Counted from the first letter of the stretch, positions 34,316-48,113 are shown. The stretch: 64,000 nucleotides of DNA from Erigeron canadensis (GCF_010389155.1 NC_057763.1:7006649-7070648); one strand, 5' to 3'. Notes: a model not told the origin generated them from the letters alone. Numbers and translations are program-made.

Positions 34316-37211
34316 TTCTCTTTATCATTAGTGTTTTTGTTAAACACAACCTTTAGCTGTAATTAAGTTGCATCAAAAGTTGTACACTTACTATAAAATT
34401 CTAACTCCGCAGCAACGCGTGAAAGTAGATTAATAGTTTATACATAAGATGAAAGAAAATCAAAATACAAAAGGCAATATATATGAATGATATGGTGAAT
34501 AATGGACGAAGTTTACTTGTTCAAAATATCTGCGAAATCTATCAAATTTATAAATCAAAGTATCAAATGTTGAAATATACGTAGTTCAAGTGAAGTATTT
34601 TGATGATTTATATACGGAAGTTATGCAAAAAAAAAAATAACTCACCAAACTGCCTTGATCGTTGAAGTTCCATTTTATTTTCGAAATAAGAAGGTATACC
34701 ATAAAAATAAATAATCTTCTACCAATCTACCAATATATATATAACAAGGTCCTAAATTCATTCCTAAACAAATATAAACCCTCGGATGGACTTCATCTTT
34801 CATTTAGAATCATTAGATCAAATTTAATTATTTCAACTTTGTTAAATGACAATATGAATACCTAAATCTTATATGAATAGTTAAAATATATCCTTCTTAA
34901 TTATAGCAAATAACACACCCGTAACATATGAATTCGAATAACACAAACGTAGCAAGCAATTGTGGAATACTTTCTTAAAAAATTATAAAATTCCTACCAT
35001 AAAAATGCATGTACATTAATTTGGTATGTATCATATATTATATATTTATTTAGTGATATTTAGTTTTAGTTTAATATAATAAAATAATAATTAGTTAACG
35101 ATGGTCAGTTCAGTTAGTCAGCCACGACTTTACCCAATGTCTTGAATTTGATCCATATTCATACATCTAATTTAACAATATATCATAAACCATTAAATTT
35201 ATCTTAGACGGTAACATATATGCATTTTTTACATTGACCTTTTTAACACTTTCTATCTTGAGTTGATCAATCTTATAATCAAAAAACAGAACTGCACAAT
35301 TATATTTGTTGAAAAATTTTATAACAATTGTTTAGTCATTTTAAAATTCACCGATTTCATAATTCGTTTGAACGACCCAAATAAATCCGACAATCTAAGA
35401 GGGAAAATGAAATAATTTTTGCTGTAATTTCTCATATTTACTATTTGTTAACAACAAAGTATGTAATATTTGTATAGAATACACTTGACAACCAAGAATA
35501 GACATTAGTTGTTGCATTAAATATATATCGTGATAATACTATTTTGACAATTTTTTTAAAAAGTATAAACTTGCGTAAAAGTATCTATGTTCATATATGA
35601 ATAGTTCGCACATGAACTTTACCATATATATATATATATATATATATGTTATATAGAGAGAAAGGTTATTCTAAGAACCCCAAAATTGCAAGAACTTTTA
35701 AAAACTTTTTTTAAATTTAAATTATAATTATTTACTATATGATTATTTAGACATGTTTCCATGAATATATAATTACTTAAAAATGTTCATATAACTATCT
35801 ATATATATTTGATCATCACCAATCTCATGAAAAACATTAATTTACAAAATACTTGTATACATATGACCAACCTGCATACATGTGCTCATAGCACTATTCA
35901 TGTACATGTGATCATAAAATTCATGTCTCCAAATCTATATAATGGATGATAATTCATGTCTCTACGTAATTGTAATTTAAATCCAAAATTGCACCTAAAT
36001 AACACAGATACAATCGAAAAACAATCACCATATAAAGAATAATCAATGATTAAGCTTAATTTAAAAAGTTTTATGTAATTTTTAGGGTTCGTAAAATAAC
36101 TTTTGTATTTATAAGTATGACTTTTTGGTGATGAACACTTATTTTGGGACAATTGAGAATTAAATGGCTCTGTCTATTGTAAGGTAAACCTCATTCCATA
36201 TGACACGTTTAGTTATGAACATGTATATGTTGTAGTATATAGTTAGTAAATTGATACTTAAATTTGTATTATATAAAGCTAATATGTTTTCTTAAAATTA
36301 TATTACCCACCCCCTTCAACTTTTAAGTATAGTAGTATGAGTTTTTGGATATTTTTTAAATAGAAAAATAATTGATCCTCATAAATATTAAACTAAAAAT
36401 CCTACTAAAACCTTATGAATATGAAATGTGGATTTCATTTAATCTTTTTCCTAACCTCCCCTTGGATTGCCACATGTCACCATCTAATAAATTAGGAGAA
36501 TTTTTAGGCTAATCAATTAGGAGGATTAATCATTTTTTTTTAACTTTTTTATTTCGACTGTTTTGTTTGTATTATAAAATAAATATATGAATGAATGGAG
36601 CTTTAAATGTATTTGTGTTGATATAACTTTGATCAAATATTATATAAATAAACACAAGTTTAACCGTCAAAGTTGAAAAAGTAAACGAAAAAAAACAAAT
36701 TCAAATATTCGAAATTAGGATGGATGAATTATGACACTAAATGAATATGTTCTAATTCTAAATCATAATTATACAAAAATATAAAAAACATATATTCAAA
36801 CCATATACGATAAAATAATTTTGAAATAACAATTGCATTTTAACATGTCTTTTCTAAAACTATTATATTATTATAAGAATAGGTAAATGATTAATTCTCC
36901 TAAACTAATACCCTAAACATCTTCCTAACTATTAGATGATATCATGTGAAAAAATCAAAGAACAAGATTAGGGAAAGAAATTATTGGATACCACATGTCA
37001 CATAGGTAAATGATTAATTCTCCTAAACTAATAGCCTAAACATCTTCCCAATTATTAGATGATATTATGTGCAAAAATCAAGGGACAAGATTAGGAAAGG
37101 GAATTATTGGATACCACATGTCACATTGTCACCTTCTTATAGTTTTAGGAAGATTTTTATGCTAATCTTTAGAATAATTTATCATTTTTCATAAAAATAA
37201 AACAAGTTTAT

Positions 37212-37240
37212 CTCGCGTATTACGCGGGAAAATAATCTAG
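37212..37240 (+). mobile_element. Helitron 3' terminus
   Basis: Hairpin CGCGT-ATT-ACGCG, eleven bases, CTAG, then T. The tandem duplication at 36880-37131 lies just inside. Confidence 0.65.
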
Positions 37241-37816
37241 TATATATATATAACAAGGTCCTAAATTCTTTTATGGATAAACAAGAACCGTTAGATGCGT
37301 TTAAATTTTTAGTTACAACCCTTAGATCAAAATAATTGTATCCTTACCAAATTTATCATTGAAAAAATACAACATTTTTAGTTTGTATAATTAAATCTTA
37401 GTATACTTAACTTAATATTTTATTTTAACTTTTTTTTTTGCCGCCGACTTCATCAAAGAAAAACCAAACTTAGCCCAATACCAAAAAAAAAAGGTTGTAT
37501 ATTCAACTTAATATTTTATTATTATTTTTTTGAGTCGACTTCACCAAAATGAAACCAAAGTTTTACCCAATACGAAAAAAAAAAAAAAGGTTTTGCTAAT
37601 TTTTCACACTTGGAGCTTTAAAAATTTATTAAATAAAAATTTATTTAACGTTTTTAAGGTTTTTATTAATACATGTTTTATCAAATACATAGGAGGTTAA
37701 TGACATTTAATATAGTACCTTTCAAAATTCTAAAATTCTATAAATTTAACAATAAATACATAATCTACAAATCTCAATATATTTGATGTAAAATTACTTT
37801 CAAATTTTTAAAAAAA

Positions 37817-39235
37817 TTTAACTATGAACACATATAGTAGACTTTTTGAGCCTAAAAACTTAAGAAAGAATTTTCAAAATTGAATTCTTAAATAGAGGTG
37901 AAAAGATAAGATGACAGGGGTGATAATTCATATAGTATGATAGGTCATATAAGGTGATATATCATAAAGTATGATAGCCAAATGTTTTAGCCATACGGGC
38001 TCCGCCTTTTGATTTAAAAATTCATCGAAATTATAACGAATGACATTTCTAAAAAACCCATATAATTTTTATAATTTATCGATGTACGATTTTTGCGATA
38101 AAATATTTTGAATTAGTTAGAAAAATAAAATGATTTATGAAGGAGCTATGTTATCAATAGTGGTGCTATAGCGGTTAGCGATCCTCAAGCAAAATGGTGG
38201 TCAAGTAGTGGTCCTGCTATTATCGGCGCTATTTTACCAATATCGATGCTATATCGGTCCAAAGAATGGTAAAATAGCGATGCTATAGCGTTTTTTTTTT
38301 CCAATTTTTTTAAAAAAAATTTAAATATGAGCACATATAGTAGACTTTTTGACGCTAAGGGGGTGTTTGGTAGAGTGGAATGGAAAGGAGAGAAAGGGAA
38401 TGAGAATCACTTCTCTAGTTTGGTTGCATTAGAGAATGGAAAGGGAAAGAGAGAAGTGAGAATGGTTTCCATTCTCTATAAATTGGAGAGAATGGAAATG
38501 ATTTTATTTTATTTATTTTATTGTTGATGGAGTTTATGTCTTATTTATATATATTTCTTAAAGTATAAAATTATCAAGTTTTTTAAATTTTTTTGATATA
38601 TTTTTAATTAATTTTGTTTATTTTTTTTATTTCTCTTATGTTCATTATTTGTTACTACCAAACAACTGAATATATTCTCTTTCCATATACTCATTCTCTT
38701 TCCCATTATTTTTATTCTCTATTACATTTCTATTCTCTATGATTCCATCGTACCAAACACCCCTTAAAAGTTTAAGAAAGAACTTTTAAAATTGAATTCT
38801 TAAATAAAGGTGAAAAAAATAAGATAGCACAGGTGATAGGTCACAATGTGTGATAGTTCATAGGAAGTGATATATCATAGAGCGTGATAGCCAAATGCTT
38901 TAACCATACTGGCTCCGCCCTCAGATTTAAAAATTCGCAAAAAATATAACGAATGACATCTCTAAGAAGACCCATATAATTTTTATAGTTTATCGCTGTA
39001 CGATTTTTGAGATAAAATATTTTGAATGATTTAGAGGAATAAAATGATTTATGGAGGAGTTATGTCATCAATAGCGTTGCTATAGCATTGCTATATCGGT
39101 GCTATAATAGTCAGCGGTCCTTAAGCAAAATAGCAGTCAAAATAGCGATCCAGCTATTATCGGCGCATTTTACTAATATTGGTGCTATAGCGGTCCAAAT
39201 AGTGGTAAAATAGCGGTGCTATAGCGTTTTTTTTA
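37817..39235. repeat. 500-bp tandem duplication, second copy split by a MITE
   Basis: Copy 1 (37817-about 38313) and copy 2 (about 38321-39235 less the MITE) share ACACATATAGTAGACTTTTT, a block around GGCTCCGCC and an end rich in GCTATAGCGGT words. No ORF. Confidence 0.75.
38359..38764. mobile_element. Tourist-like MITE, copy 3, with empty-site control
   Basis: 406 bp, ends GGGGGTGTTTGGTA and TACCAAACACCCCT, flanked by TAA on both sides. The neighbouring tandem copy at about 37850 reads GAGCCTAAAAACTTAAG with a single TAA, so it is the unfilled site. PIF/Harbinger target preference (TWA) is confirmed from within the window. Confidence 0.88.
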
Positions 39236-39815
39236 GCCCAAACTTGAAAGAAACACTAAATTTTGCAAGTATTGACACTAATGTTTCAAATACTGACATT
39301 TTTAAACTTGACTTTTGATATTTCTATTAAGTATAAAGTATTAATTGATATTTTTATTAAATATTAAGTATTATATATATATATGTATTGCATAATATTT
39401 TAATTACCGCTACATCTCACTGCCATAACCAATATATCATATATCGGACCTTGACCGCTACAAAGCTATTTTAGTAATTAACTACTTAATGGTAGAGAGA
39501 GATAAATGAGTGGTTGAGAATTGAGAAAAGTGAAAAATGAGTGATTGAGATGTATATAGATGTATTATAAATTATGCATTAGTAGGTATACATTGGTGAA
39601 AAGTTAAAATTTTTCTAGAGAACAAATGTTTTAAAATGTAGTAGAGATAAAATCATGAAATTTCATGTTTTTTTTTTTGTATATAGTCATATAGAAACAT
39701 ATGTCAACTTTGATTATAAATGTAATATTGTTTAATAAAACTTTGTTTATTTATAAATTAACTCATTTGAGCAAGGTATTAATTTATAAATGATAATCAT
39801 TTAGCCAAGGGGTAA
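39236..39815. other. Intergenic, nothing recognised
   Basis: AT-rich sequence up to the left edge of the first H4-Lhcb block; no gene or element recognised. Confidence 0.4.
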
Positions 39816-39863
39816 CGAGTCTATGCTTTTAATGAAGCACAATCCGCACCTTAATATATCCAA

Positions 39864-40385
<522 letters not shown>

Positions 40386-41387
40386 TTCAGTTGGAATATT
40401 TTAGGGTTTGTTGCTGTCTGATAAATTCAGATCTGGTTTTATCTAAATGGTTTTTAGATGTTAGTTAGTAGGATGGTATCTACGTGTAGCTTGATTCGAT
40501 CGATTTCCAGTTTTATAAATACATATTTATCCATTATGTCTTTTCTGGTGTTTAGTATGATATAGTTTGATATATTGTGTATGTTGGTTTTTCTATTTGT
40601 TTCAATCAATCAGCATCTAGTTTCAGAATGATAATATTTTTGTGTATTCATTCAGAATGTTTGTGTTTGTAAATCCACCAAATTGTGTTCAAAACCGCAT
40701 TAAGTATTAAAACTTTGAAAGTGTCAGTCGTCGCCTAAAGTGACAGTTTGACGCGTAAAAACTCACGACCTCTTGGTTGATGGGTCACCTAGATACAACT
40801 AACAAAGGGATATTGCTGAAATTTGTACAACTACCAAAGGGATCATAACATGGTTCAAGTAAACTTATTATTCGTGCAAAGTTCAAACAGACAGGGTTGG
40901 AATCACTCATCAGAAAGCAGTTTTTTAGTTTCTTTTCTGATTCTTCATCAACATAGCTGACCTGTCAACATTCATAGAAAGCTGAATGACTTGTTACTTG
41001 TAAGATTTGCTCTAACCTGGATGCTCTCCCCATAATACATTTGGTACTTTTTCACGACTTGCTTTTTAGCAGAGTAAATGGTACGTGTTTTGATCGTGAT
41101 GGTAGTTATATACTTTAATTCTTTGTGGATCTGAACACCATGTGTATCACTATTTATGTGATAGTGGAATGCTCCAACGGATAAACGAAAGGAGCACATT
41201 GGGAGATATAAATTGCTTCTGTACAAATGCCAACCTAGGGTCACTCAGTTGTCAAGATTTCACTTAATATAGTAGTTACAAATGCATGTGATGGAAGCAA
41301 TGTGATTCAGGTGAAACAAAAAACCTCAATACAATAATATGTTCATAATTAATCCACATACAAATTTGCATCAGATTTCATCTAAGT
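40386..41387. other. H4/Lhcb A convergent intergenic module
   Basis: Holds both 3' UTRs. The part from about 40710 (GACAGTTTGACGCG..., CCTCTTGGTTGATGGGTCAC) recurs to the left of every Lhcb copy (43060, 53250, 55720), so it belongs to the Lhcb duplication unit. No additional gene. Confidence 0.6.
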
Positions 41388-42185
41388 TTACTTTCCGGGG
41401 ACAAAGTTTGTTGCATAAGACCAAGCATTGTTGGCAACAGGGTCAGCAAGGTGGTCAGCCAGGTTCTCCAATGGTCCTTTCCCTGTCACAATAGCTTGCA
41501 CAAAGAACCCAAACATGGAAAACATGGCCAGTCTACCATTCTTTATCTCCTTAACCTTGAGCTCGGCAAAAGCCTCAGGGTCATCGGCAAGACCCAATGG
41601 GTCAAAGCTACCACCAGGGTAAAGTGGGTCGACAACATCACCAAGTGGGCCACCAGCAATTCTATAACCTTCAACAGCACCCATTAAGATGACCTGTGTA
41701 GCCCAAATGGCCAAGATACTCTGGGCATGAACCAAACTCGGGTTGCCCAAGTAGTCAAGGCCGCCCTCACTAAAGATTTGGGCTCCAGCCTTGAACCAGA
41801 CAGCCTCACCAAACTTGACACCATTTCTGGCTAAAAGCTCAGGGAAAACGCATCCAAGAGCTCCAAGCATTGCCCATCTGCAGTGGATCACCTCAAGTTC
41901 ACGGTTCTTGGCAAAGGTTTCGGGGTCTGCTGAAAGCCCAGCAGTGTCCCAGCCGTAGTCTCCTGGGAATTCACCTGTAAGATAGCTTGGAGATTCACCA
42001 GAGAAAGGGCCGAGGTATTTGACACGGTCTGGTCCGTACCAGGGGCTTCCAGATGAAACCTGCTTGACTGCAGCCTTCCTCATTGAGACACGTCCATTGC
42101 CTGAATTCTGGGAAGTACCCGTTGGAGCTACATTCACTGCTTGTCCAGCAAAAGCAGATGAGAGGGCCAAGGAAGTGGCTGCCAT
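41388..42185 (-). CDS. LHCB1: LHCII chlorophyll a/b-binding protein, Lhcb1 type (copy A)
   Basis: Intron-less, 265 residues, family length. Residues 1-35 are a chloroplast transit peptide ([15 protein letters not shown]...), cleaved before RKAAVK. WYGPDR (49-54) is the trimerisation motif. Three membrane helices: [14 protein letters not shown] (96-108), C around [14 protein letters not shown] (156-169), [18 protein letters not shown] (212-228). Chlorophyll ligands and ion pairs are kept: E98-R218, E213-R103, H101, Q164, E172, N216, Q230, H245. The protein forms photosystem II antenna trimers in thylakoids. [10 protein letters not shown] and SPWYG favour Lhcb1 over Lhcb2. The usual phospho-threonine after Arg-Lys is Ala here. 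Differs from copy B at about 31 of 798 bases. CCAAT, GATAAG and TATA lie upstream. Confidence 0.96.
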   Translation of the reverse strand: MAATSLALSSAFAGQAVNVAPTGTSQNSGNGRVSMRKAAVKQVSSGSPWYGPDRVKYLGPFSGESPSYLTGEFPGDYGWDTAGLSADPETFAKNRELEVIHCRWAMLGALGCVFPELLARNGVKFGEAVWFKAGAQIFSEGGLDYLGNPSLVHAQSILAIWATQVILMGAVEGYRIAGGPLGDVVDPLYPGGSFDPLGLADDPEAFAELKVKEIKNGRLAMFSMFGFFVQAIVTGKGPLENLADHLADPVANNAWSYATNFVPGK

Positions 42186-42276
42186 TAGGAAATGAATGTG
42201 TTGCGTTGAGACTTAAAGAATGGTTCAATGGGAGGCTTAGTTTGAGTTCTGAGATTAATTGAATTTGGGTTCTCAC

Positions 42277-42339
42277 TTTATATTGACTGTTTTGGTTAGA
42301 TGGCTTATCTTGTTAAATCTGTACCTCTATTTTCATTGG
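42277..42339 (-). promoter_or_regulatory. Lhcb A core promoter (CCAAT-GATAAG-TATA)
   Basis: On minus: CCAAT (42335-42339), GATAAG (42304-42309), AATATAAAG (42277-42285), TATA about 95 bp from the ATG. A GATA box between CCAAT and TATA is the established arrangement of light-regulated CAB promoters, and it is conserved in copies B and C. Confidence 0.7.
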
Positions 42340-43761
42340 CCCAAGGATATGTTTTTGAAAGTGGCTTTCTCCTATTAGGTGGCACTTGGCTGCACCACAA
42401 GCCTTAATTTGATATTTCACCCCAAGATGGAGACAATTGACGACAGGTATTTTCAATCTCCAAATTCAATCTAAAATCTCCTTTTTCACTTTCTTGCAGA
42501 TTTTTCTGTATCTTGTTATCCGCTTTGGTAGTTGTTCAATACTTCAGACATCTGTAACATTGGCTCAGATTATTTTTCTTTTAACTTTGCATACATTTGT
42601 TTGACAAGAGTTGCATTAATGTTAATCTAAAACAAACCCTGATTGTTTAAAACTGTCTCTCTGATTTACGTAAGTCCTCCAAATTGCTTTCAAAACCGCC
42701 TTGAATCACAAGAGTAACGATGGTTCACTCATCCCCCGCTTCTATATCTTATCATTCCTAGAAATATTAGACTTGGAATATATGCAATTGGAACTTTCAT
42801 CAATTTCATCAATTGATCTGCATCCAATTCCTACTTTGGTAGTGCTATTATAATCCTATAAATACATAAGCTTGTTTCACTTTATTCATCAACATAAGCT
42901 AGTTTACACCTTAGTTCAGGCAAGCACGGTTCATTGATACATCATTGTTCTGTTGGCTTTCTCAATCAGCTAAGGTCATCTCTTTGAATGTCTTGTTACT
43001 ATCAATTACATAGTTTTCTCCATGAAGTTCAGATCTGATTCTTGTTTTTAACTTCAAGAGTTTTAAACTTTAAAGTGGTAGAGCTTCCACTGGTTGATGG
43101 GTCACTTGAATACAAACTAACAATGGCATTTTGATGCGAAATAGATGTGGCCAAATGGGCTGGGTGGCTGACTGGTAAAACATGGTCCTGGTAAAAGGGT
43201 GTAACTCTTTATTACATGTTCGAAAGGACCAGGTTGGAATCACTGATCTGGACGACCCGGTCAACATTTATATAAGCTGAATGACTTTTGAGCATCTGCT
43301 CAATTGTATAAACAACTGACTTCTAGTAAACCGCAAACAACCAAAGACACCCTGAAAATCTGGTTTGAAGTTTTATCACTTAGATGGGCCAATCTTCCAA
43401 GCTAGATATCCTGCAAATATGAGTTTTGAACCTAGCTTGAGTTGATTTGCCATTTGTCCTTGTTTTTTCACTAGACAAGGTTAATTCACAGAGCATTTAA
43501 GGAGACAATTGTCCAGAGATTCCTCCACGTCCTCATCGGAAGAGCGGACGGAAAAAGGGACGTAATATAGACCTTTGAACCCAACATATTCCATTTGTGA
43601 TGGATACACGTTGTTAGCTTCAGGCTCTTTTAACTAAAAATGCTAATATTTTCATTTTGAAGCCGTTTGCTACACATCGCGGTCACCTGTAACAATGGAA
43701 AGATAAGCACTGCTGTAAAAATGCGAACTTATGGCAACCCTGTTTTCACGGCTGTAATAAC
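42340..43761. other. Upstream of Lhcb A, then Lhcb-unit module
   Basis: 42340-about 42900 is the alpha-type 5' flank, shared with the 5' flank of copy C (58320-59100). From about 43060 the module seen left of other Lhcb genes begins, here belonging to the lost gene D. No ORF. Confidence 0.6.
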
Positions 43762-44214
43762 TGTTGGAAATTTAATGTAATAAAATAAAATATCCAAGTT
43801 ACTAGATATGTAAAATGGAGTTGAAAGAGTAATTAACTAATATGAGTTTGTCCCACATTGGTAGAAGAATAAACATTAAGTGTTTATAAGGAGGATTGTT
43901 GGAGGAAATATAATTCTTTATAAGTGGTTACACCCCAAGCGGGTAAGGTGCTCGACGTGCCCTTGCCCGGGACCGGGGTCGTGGGCGATGAGGCGTAATG
44001 TGACGTTTTATCTGTTAGCTAACCATGCAAGCTAACATGTGTTTTCCACTTCATTAGTTACTCTAATAAAATGATCAAGTTCACTTGATTAGAAATACAC
44101 TCTAATACAAACACTCAAAGAATTTGGATCATCAACCAAATTTTCTCTCTTTCACCTCACTTTGACTTGTTCTTGAAGGTATAATTCCGGGTTGTGGTTA
44201 ACTCCGGCAATACA
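43762..44214 (+). mobile_element. LTR-like fragment
   Basis: Begins TGTTGGAAATTTAATG, contains TTTGTCCCACATTGG and a following TATAAGG-type stretch common in plant Copia LTRs, and may end ...GGCAATACA. No target duplication is found and the 3' boundary is uncertain. Confidence 0.4.
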
Positions 44215-44473
44215 ATCTGCTTTGGGGAGGAGAGCGTAGTGGGGAGCGTGGTGTCGGATCCCGTGCCTTTGAATTCGACCGTTACAAAAAAACAAACAAA
44301 CATGGGGCCCACATCAAAACGTCTATCTCTCTCTCTCTTCCTTCTTCTTTCAATCTTCTTTCCTTCTTCTTTCTTTCTTCTTTCTTTCTTGTTTCTGCAC
44401 TTCGTTTTTTTTTCTTTCAACACACAAATCACACACACAAATAACACACACATATATCTATATTTTCGGAATC

Positions 44474-44962
44474 ATGAACCCTTTCTTCAACAATCCTTTA
44501 TTTCTTGACAATCACGACCCAACACCCCCAAATTTCCAATCGGACTCGAGTTCATCCGACGAGATGGAACGGTATATTAATCTATTCACAATGGCGCATT
44601 ATGCGATTCAACAAGATGTCCGTGATACTGCCTCCTCTTCAAGAACGTATACAAGACGCGACGATCGTGGTGAGTCTCACAACCGTCTTTTTCGATATTA
44701 TTTTGCCGAGGAACCGAAATTTAATGATACTTTTTTTAGACAACGGTTTCGTATGAGTAGACAGTTGTTTGTGAAGATAGCTTCAGATTTGAAAAACAAT
44801 TTTAGTTTTTTTCAAAGGAATATCGACGCTCGTGGTAAATGGGGGTTTTCGGCTTTACAGAGATGCACATCTGCAGTTCGCCAGTTAGGATACGGTAGTA
44901 ATCCCGGGCATCGATCGTTAGTTTATTTATGTATTGTGTTGTCGTTTCGTTTAATATTGTAG
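44474..44962 (+). pseudogene. PIF/Harbinger nuclease (ALP1-like), N-terminal fragment
   Basis: The 162-codon frame begins MNPFFNNPLFLDNHD and has the conserved N-terminal region of plant Harbinger nucleases: NRLFRYYFAEEPKFND, FFRQRFRMSRQLFVKIASDL and GKWGFSALQRCTSAVRQLGYG. Full proteins are about 400 residues with a DDE catalytic core; similarity ends around residue 150 and the core is missing. G-rich GGGGAGGGG tracts at 44222-44260 and 45075-45190 may be remnants of the element ends. The fragment sits inside the remains of the second Lhcb unit of block 1. Inactive. Confidence 0.8.
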
Positions 44963-45214
44963 TTTGATGTTTTATTTTGTTGTTTGTTTTATATTTAATA
45001 TTTGTAATAGTTTTAATTTATTAAATAAAATGTTTTAGTTTTAAAAATAAATAGAAATGAAATTAAATAGAAAAGAGTGGGGAGGGGAAGGGAGAGGTGG
45101 CGAAGTGCTCCTAGCAATCGGGGAAGGGAGGGGAGGAGAAGAAAAATCAGGGAGGGGAGGGGAGGAGTAGGGAAGCCCTCCCCCCACCCTAACTGCTCGG
45201 TCTAATGTTTTTCA

Positions 45215-45930
45215 CTTAATGCTTCAAAAATGCATGTTAAGGAAGCAATGGGATTCATAAAACACAAATAAGCTCAAGACAAACATATGCTATTTCATTT
45301 TAATTCACATACAAATTTGCATCAGATTCACAAAACACAAAAGCAATGCGATTCACAAAAATGCATCTTGACCCTACCCTTGATTTCAATCCGAGGGTCA
45401 AGATATAACATTAGAGAATCTCAATTCCTTCCCTATTACGAGTAGTTGGCAGTTGGCTGCACCACAAGCTTTCATTTGATATTTCACCCCGAGATAGAGA
45501 GTAGAGACAATTGACAACAGGCATTTTGGAAATCCAAATTCAATCCAAAATATCCATCTTCACTTTCTTTCAGATTTTTCATTATCTTGTTATCTGCTCT
45601 CATAGTTGTCGTCTTTTAATACTTTCATACATCTATAACCCCAGGTCACATTATTTTTCGTTTAATTTAGTAAACGTTTGTTTGATATAACGTGCATTAC
45701 TGTAAATTCAAACTATCATTCTAAAAAAAAGGGTAATTGGATGAGATTCAAACTATCATTCTAGGTTTATATCAAAATGTAAATCATCATTTAGTTTATG
45801 CCTACACTTTAATTTAAATCCCTTTGTCTACATATGCTATAATTTGCCTAATATCACAATGATCAAACAGAGAATACACTTTTGGTTGTGAGTTATGATT
45901 GTTTTTCCACATGCTAAGATTTGCCTAACA
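45215..45930 (-). pseudogene. Ghost Lhcb locus D: both flanks kept, coding region lost
   Basis: 45218-45345 matches the 3' UTR/3' flank of Lhcb genes (TGCATGTTAAGGAAGCAATG, ATACAAATTTGCATCAGAT). Only ~95 bp later, 45445-45930 matches the Lhcb 5' flank (TTGGCTGCACCACAAGC, TTTCACCCC, GACAATTGACAACAGG, then GGTCACATTATTTTTCG). The ~800-bp gene, its core promoter and start are absent. The 3' side resembles copy C and the 5' side copy B. No transcriptable Lhcb remains. Confidence 0.82.
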
Positions 45931-48080
45931 TTTAAACACAAATCACATCCAAAATAAACAACACATCACAATCAATGGAAGTCGAAGATGTGTTACGCTT
46001 GAACATCGACTTTTTTTGTTTGGTAATAGAAATCGGATTTATGTTTTACACTTACTGCATAATGCATATGATATATATAATCATAAGAAAAAAGCATATG
46101 CTTAATGAATTCCCTAAATTAACAGCTAAAATCATCCATTAGATCTCTACAAAACTTCTGTATAAAGGATCAAATCAAAATCACTAATTCTCCCCTAAGT
46201 ATTTTGGGTCTCTTTTATTTATAGTTAAATCACATAAGGTTTTGCAATTTGGTTATGGTTCTATACCTTTTTAAACATCTTGGTTCGCGATCGGCAAATT
46301 GTAAGGACTTGGTGTTGCGGAGTAGATTGTTGGAAAATTTTGGTGTCATTGCATTATATATACCTAGTTGCTGGGAAAAATTGTGGGGTCGGAACATGCT
46401 GCTGGAAGGTATATGGAAGTCGAAAAAGATGATGATGTAGTGTCTACTTTAAGACACATGGAAATGAAAAGGTTGTAGAGCTGCAAGTCTGTAACAAGCA
46501 TACATTATAACCACCAATCCCCTCTCTTCCTATACACAAATATACATATACATATATATATACTACGAGGGTACCTTAGCGAAATATATCGGTTGTGAAG
46601 GAGATATACCCGAGTCTTACTCACATGTCAACTTTTGCGAAAACCACTATATTTAACCATCAATCAAAATTGATAATACAATTAGTCAAAGTCATGTACA
46701 TTCACTCTACTCGTCATATAAAACTTCTTGATAGACGTAGATCTCATTTGATGTGTAAAAGTTAATTAACTTGACTAAATTGCTTAGCAAGGCTGATCAA
46801 CCTTCCATATATTTACGTGATATCCCTCGACACAGTACCACACACAGTTGCCTATGCAAGAATACATAATTTGACAAATCTATCTACCAATAAACTAAAA
46901 CAACATCATTAAAATGACATGTGACCCAATTTTAATACGACAATAGTCCTTTTTAATATATATTAATAAATAAAATTTAATATATAAATATAATATTATC
47001 ATTTCTTTATATTGTACAATAAAGATAAAGATAAGAAAAAACAATTTTTATACAAATCAAACATTATCATTCTAGGAATAGGATATGATGCAACATTGAT
47101 TTTATATATGTTTAAGTACCTATACATATTATGAATTAAAATTAAAAAGGAATAATGTATCTATCCTTTCCAAAATTATTTCGTAATGCATCTCACGTAT
47201 GATTCCATCGATATTATTATTGAAGCCCTTAAAGATGTTACAACAATGTTTTAGTTTATTGACATGGGGGGCTTAGGCATAGGACGAAGTGGACAACCGG
47301 TCGAGGTCCGAATTCTTAAGGGGCCCGACTTTTTATTTTTTTTATGTATTTATATAAAAATATATGTTATTAATTAAGCCCGTTACAAATTTTAATAATT
47401 ATCCAAAAATCAAATAATAGTACTTAACAAAAAAAAAAATTCACGTACCAATTTGCTATAATATTTATCATTATTTTTATATCTTAGTTTACATAATTAT
47501 AATAATTGCACTTATCCATCGGGGCCCCTTTTTCTTTTCTCGGCCGAGGTTTATAATTTTTCAGAGACGGAACTGTTTATTGATAAATTATTATTATTTT
47601 ATTCCTTTTTAATGTTACTCAAATTTAATGAGATTCATCGAAATTGAGTAATTATTCTAATAGTTAATTTGTTAATTTTTTTTTGTTAATAATAAGATTG
47701 TTATATTAAGAAACTAATTGTTAACATGTATATTAAATATCATTGTTTTGGCAACCTTTTGGCACAACAAGCGATTGGAACTTTCAAAACAGTTGGCATT
47801 GTTTTTGGAGGTAATGATATGTAATACTCTCTATGTCAATATTGGATTTGTTTGTTCATGGTTTGCTTTGTCCTTAATTTATTCCAATATCTAATTGTGT
47901 GTTATCTATTCATGTCATTATAGGTGTGGAAGTTGTGACCTAGCCTAAGTTTGGTCTAAGTATGATTTGACAACATCATATTTACTTTCTTAATATATGA
48001 ACTATGCATTATGTTGATTAAACTACTATCTAATATAATTGAACAAATGCGTGTCATGATATATAAACATCTAATTGTAA
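45931..48080. other. Intergenic between blocks, nothing coding
   Basis: AT-rich. Near 47270-47560 two GGGGCCC-containing stretches (AAGGGGCCCGACTTT, ATCGGGGCCCCTTTTT) suggest an old repeat, not identified. Ends with a Helitron 3' terminus and a (TA)n tract. Confidence 0.4.
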
Positions 48081-48110
48081 ATCCGTACATCGTACGGATA
48101 TTAATACTAG
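48081..48110 (+). mobile_element. Helitron 3' terminus
   Basis: Perfect 8-bp hairpin ATCCGTAC-ATC-GTACGGAT, seven bases, CTAG, then T. 5' end unresolved. Confidence 0.72.

Positions 48111-48113
<3 letters not shown>

Larger units (their letters stand above)
33898..37816. other. Repeat-rich intergenic region with two Helitron 3' ends
   Basis: AT-rich, no gene. It contains Helitron 3' termini at 34287-34315 and 37212-37240, and a 126-bp tandem duplication (36880-37005 and 37006-37131, starting ATAGGTAAATGATTAATTCT). A (TA)n tract lies near 35625. Confidence 0.55.

Noticed and set aside
36880..37131. Direct repeats as a CRISPR-like array
   Set aside because: It is a single 126-bp tandem duplication in a plant nuclear genome, with no spacer pattern.
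43762..44214. A complete solo LTR
   Set aside because: Start and internal motifs look like an LTR, but no target duplication or certain end exists, so it is listed only as a low-confidence fragment.
44157..44453. 98-codon minus ORF rich in Lys, Arg and Glu
   Set aside because: It is the reverse of a CTTCTTTC simple-sequence tract and overlaps the Harbinger fragment region.
47270..47560. GGGGCCC-containing inverted stretches as a transposon
   Set aside because: Only short matching words and no termini or target duplication could be found.
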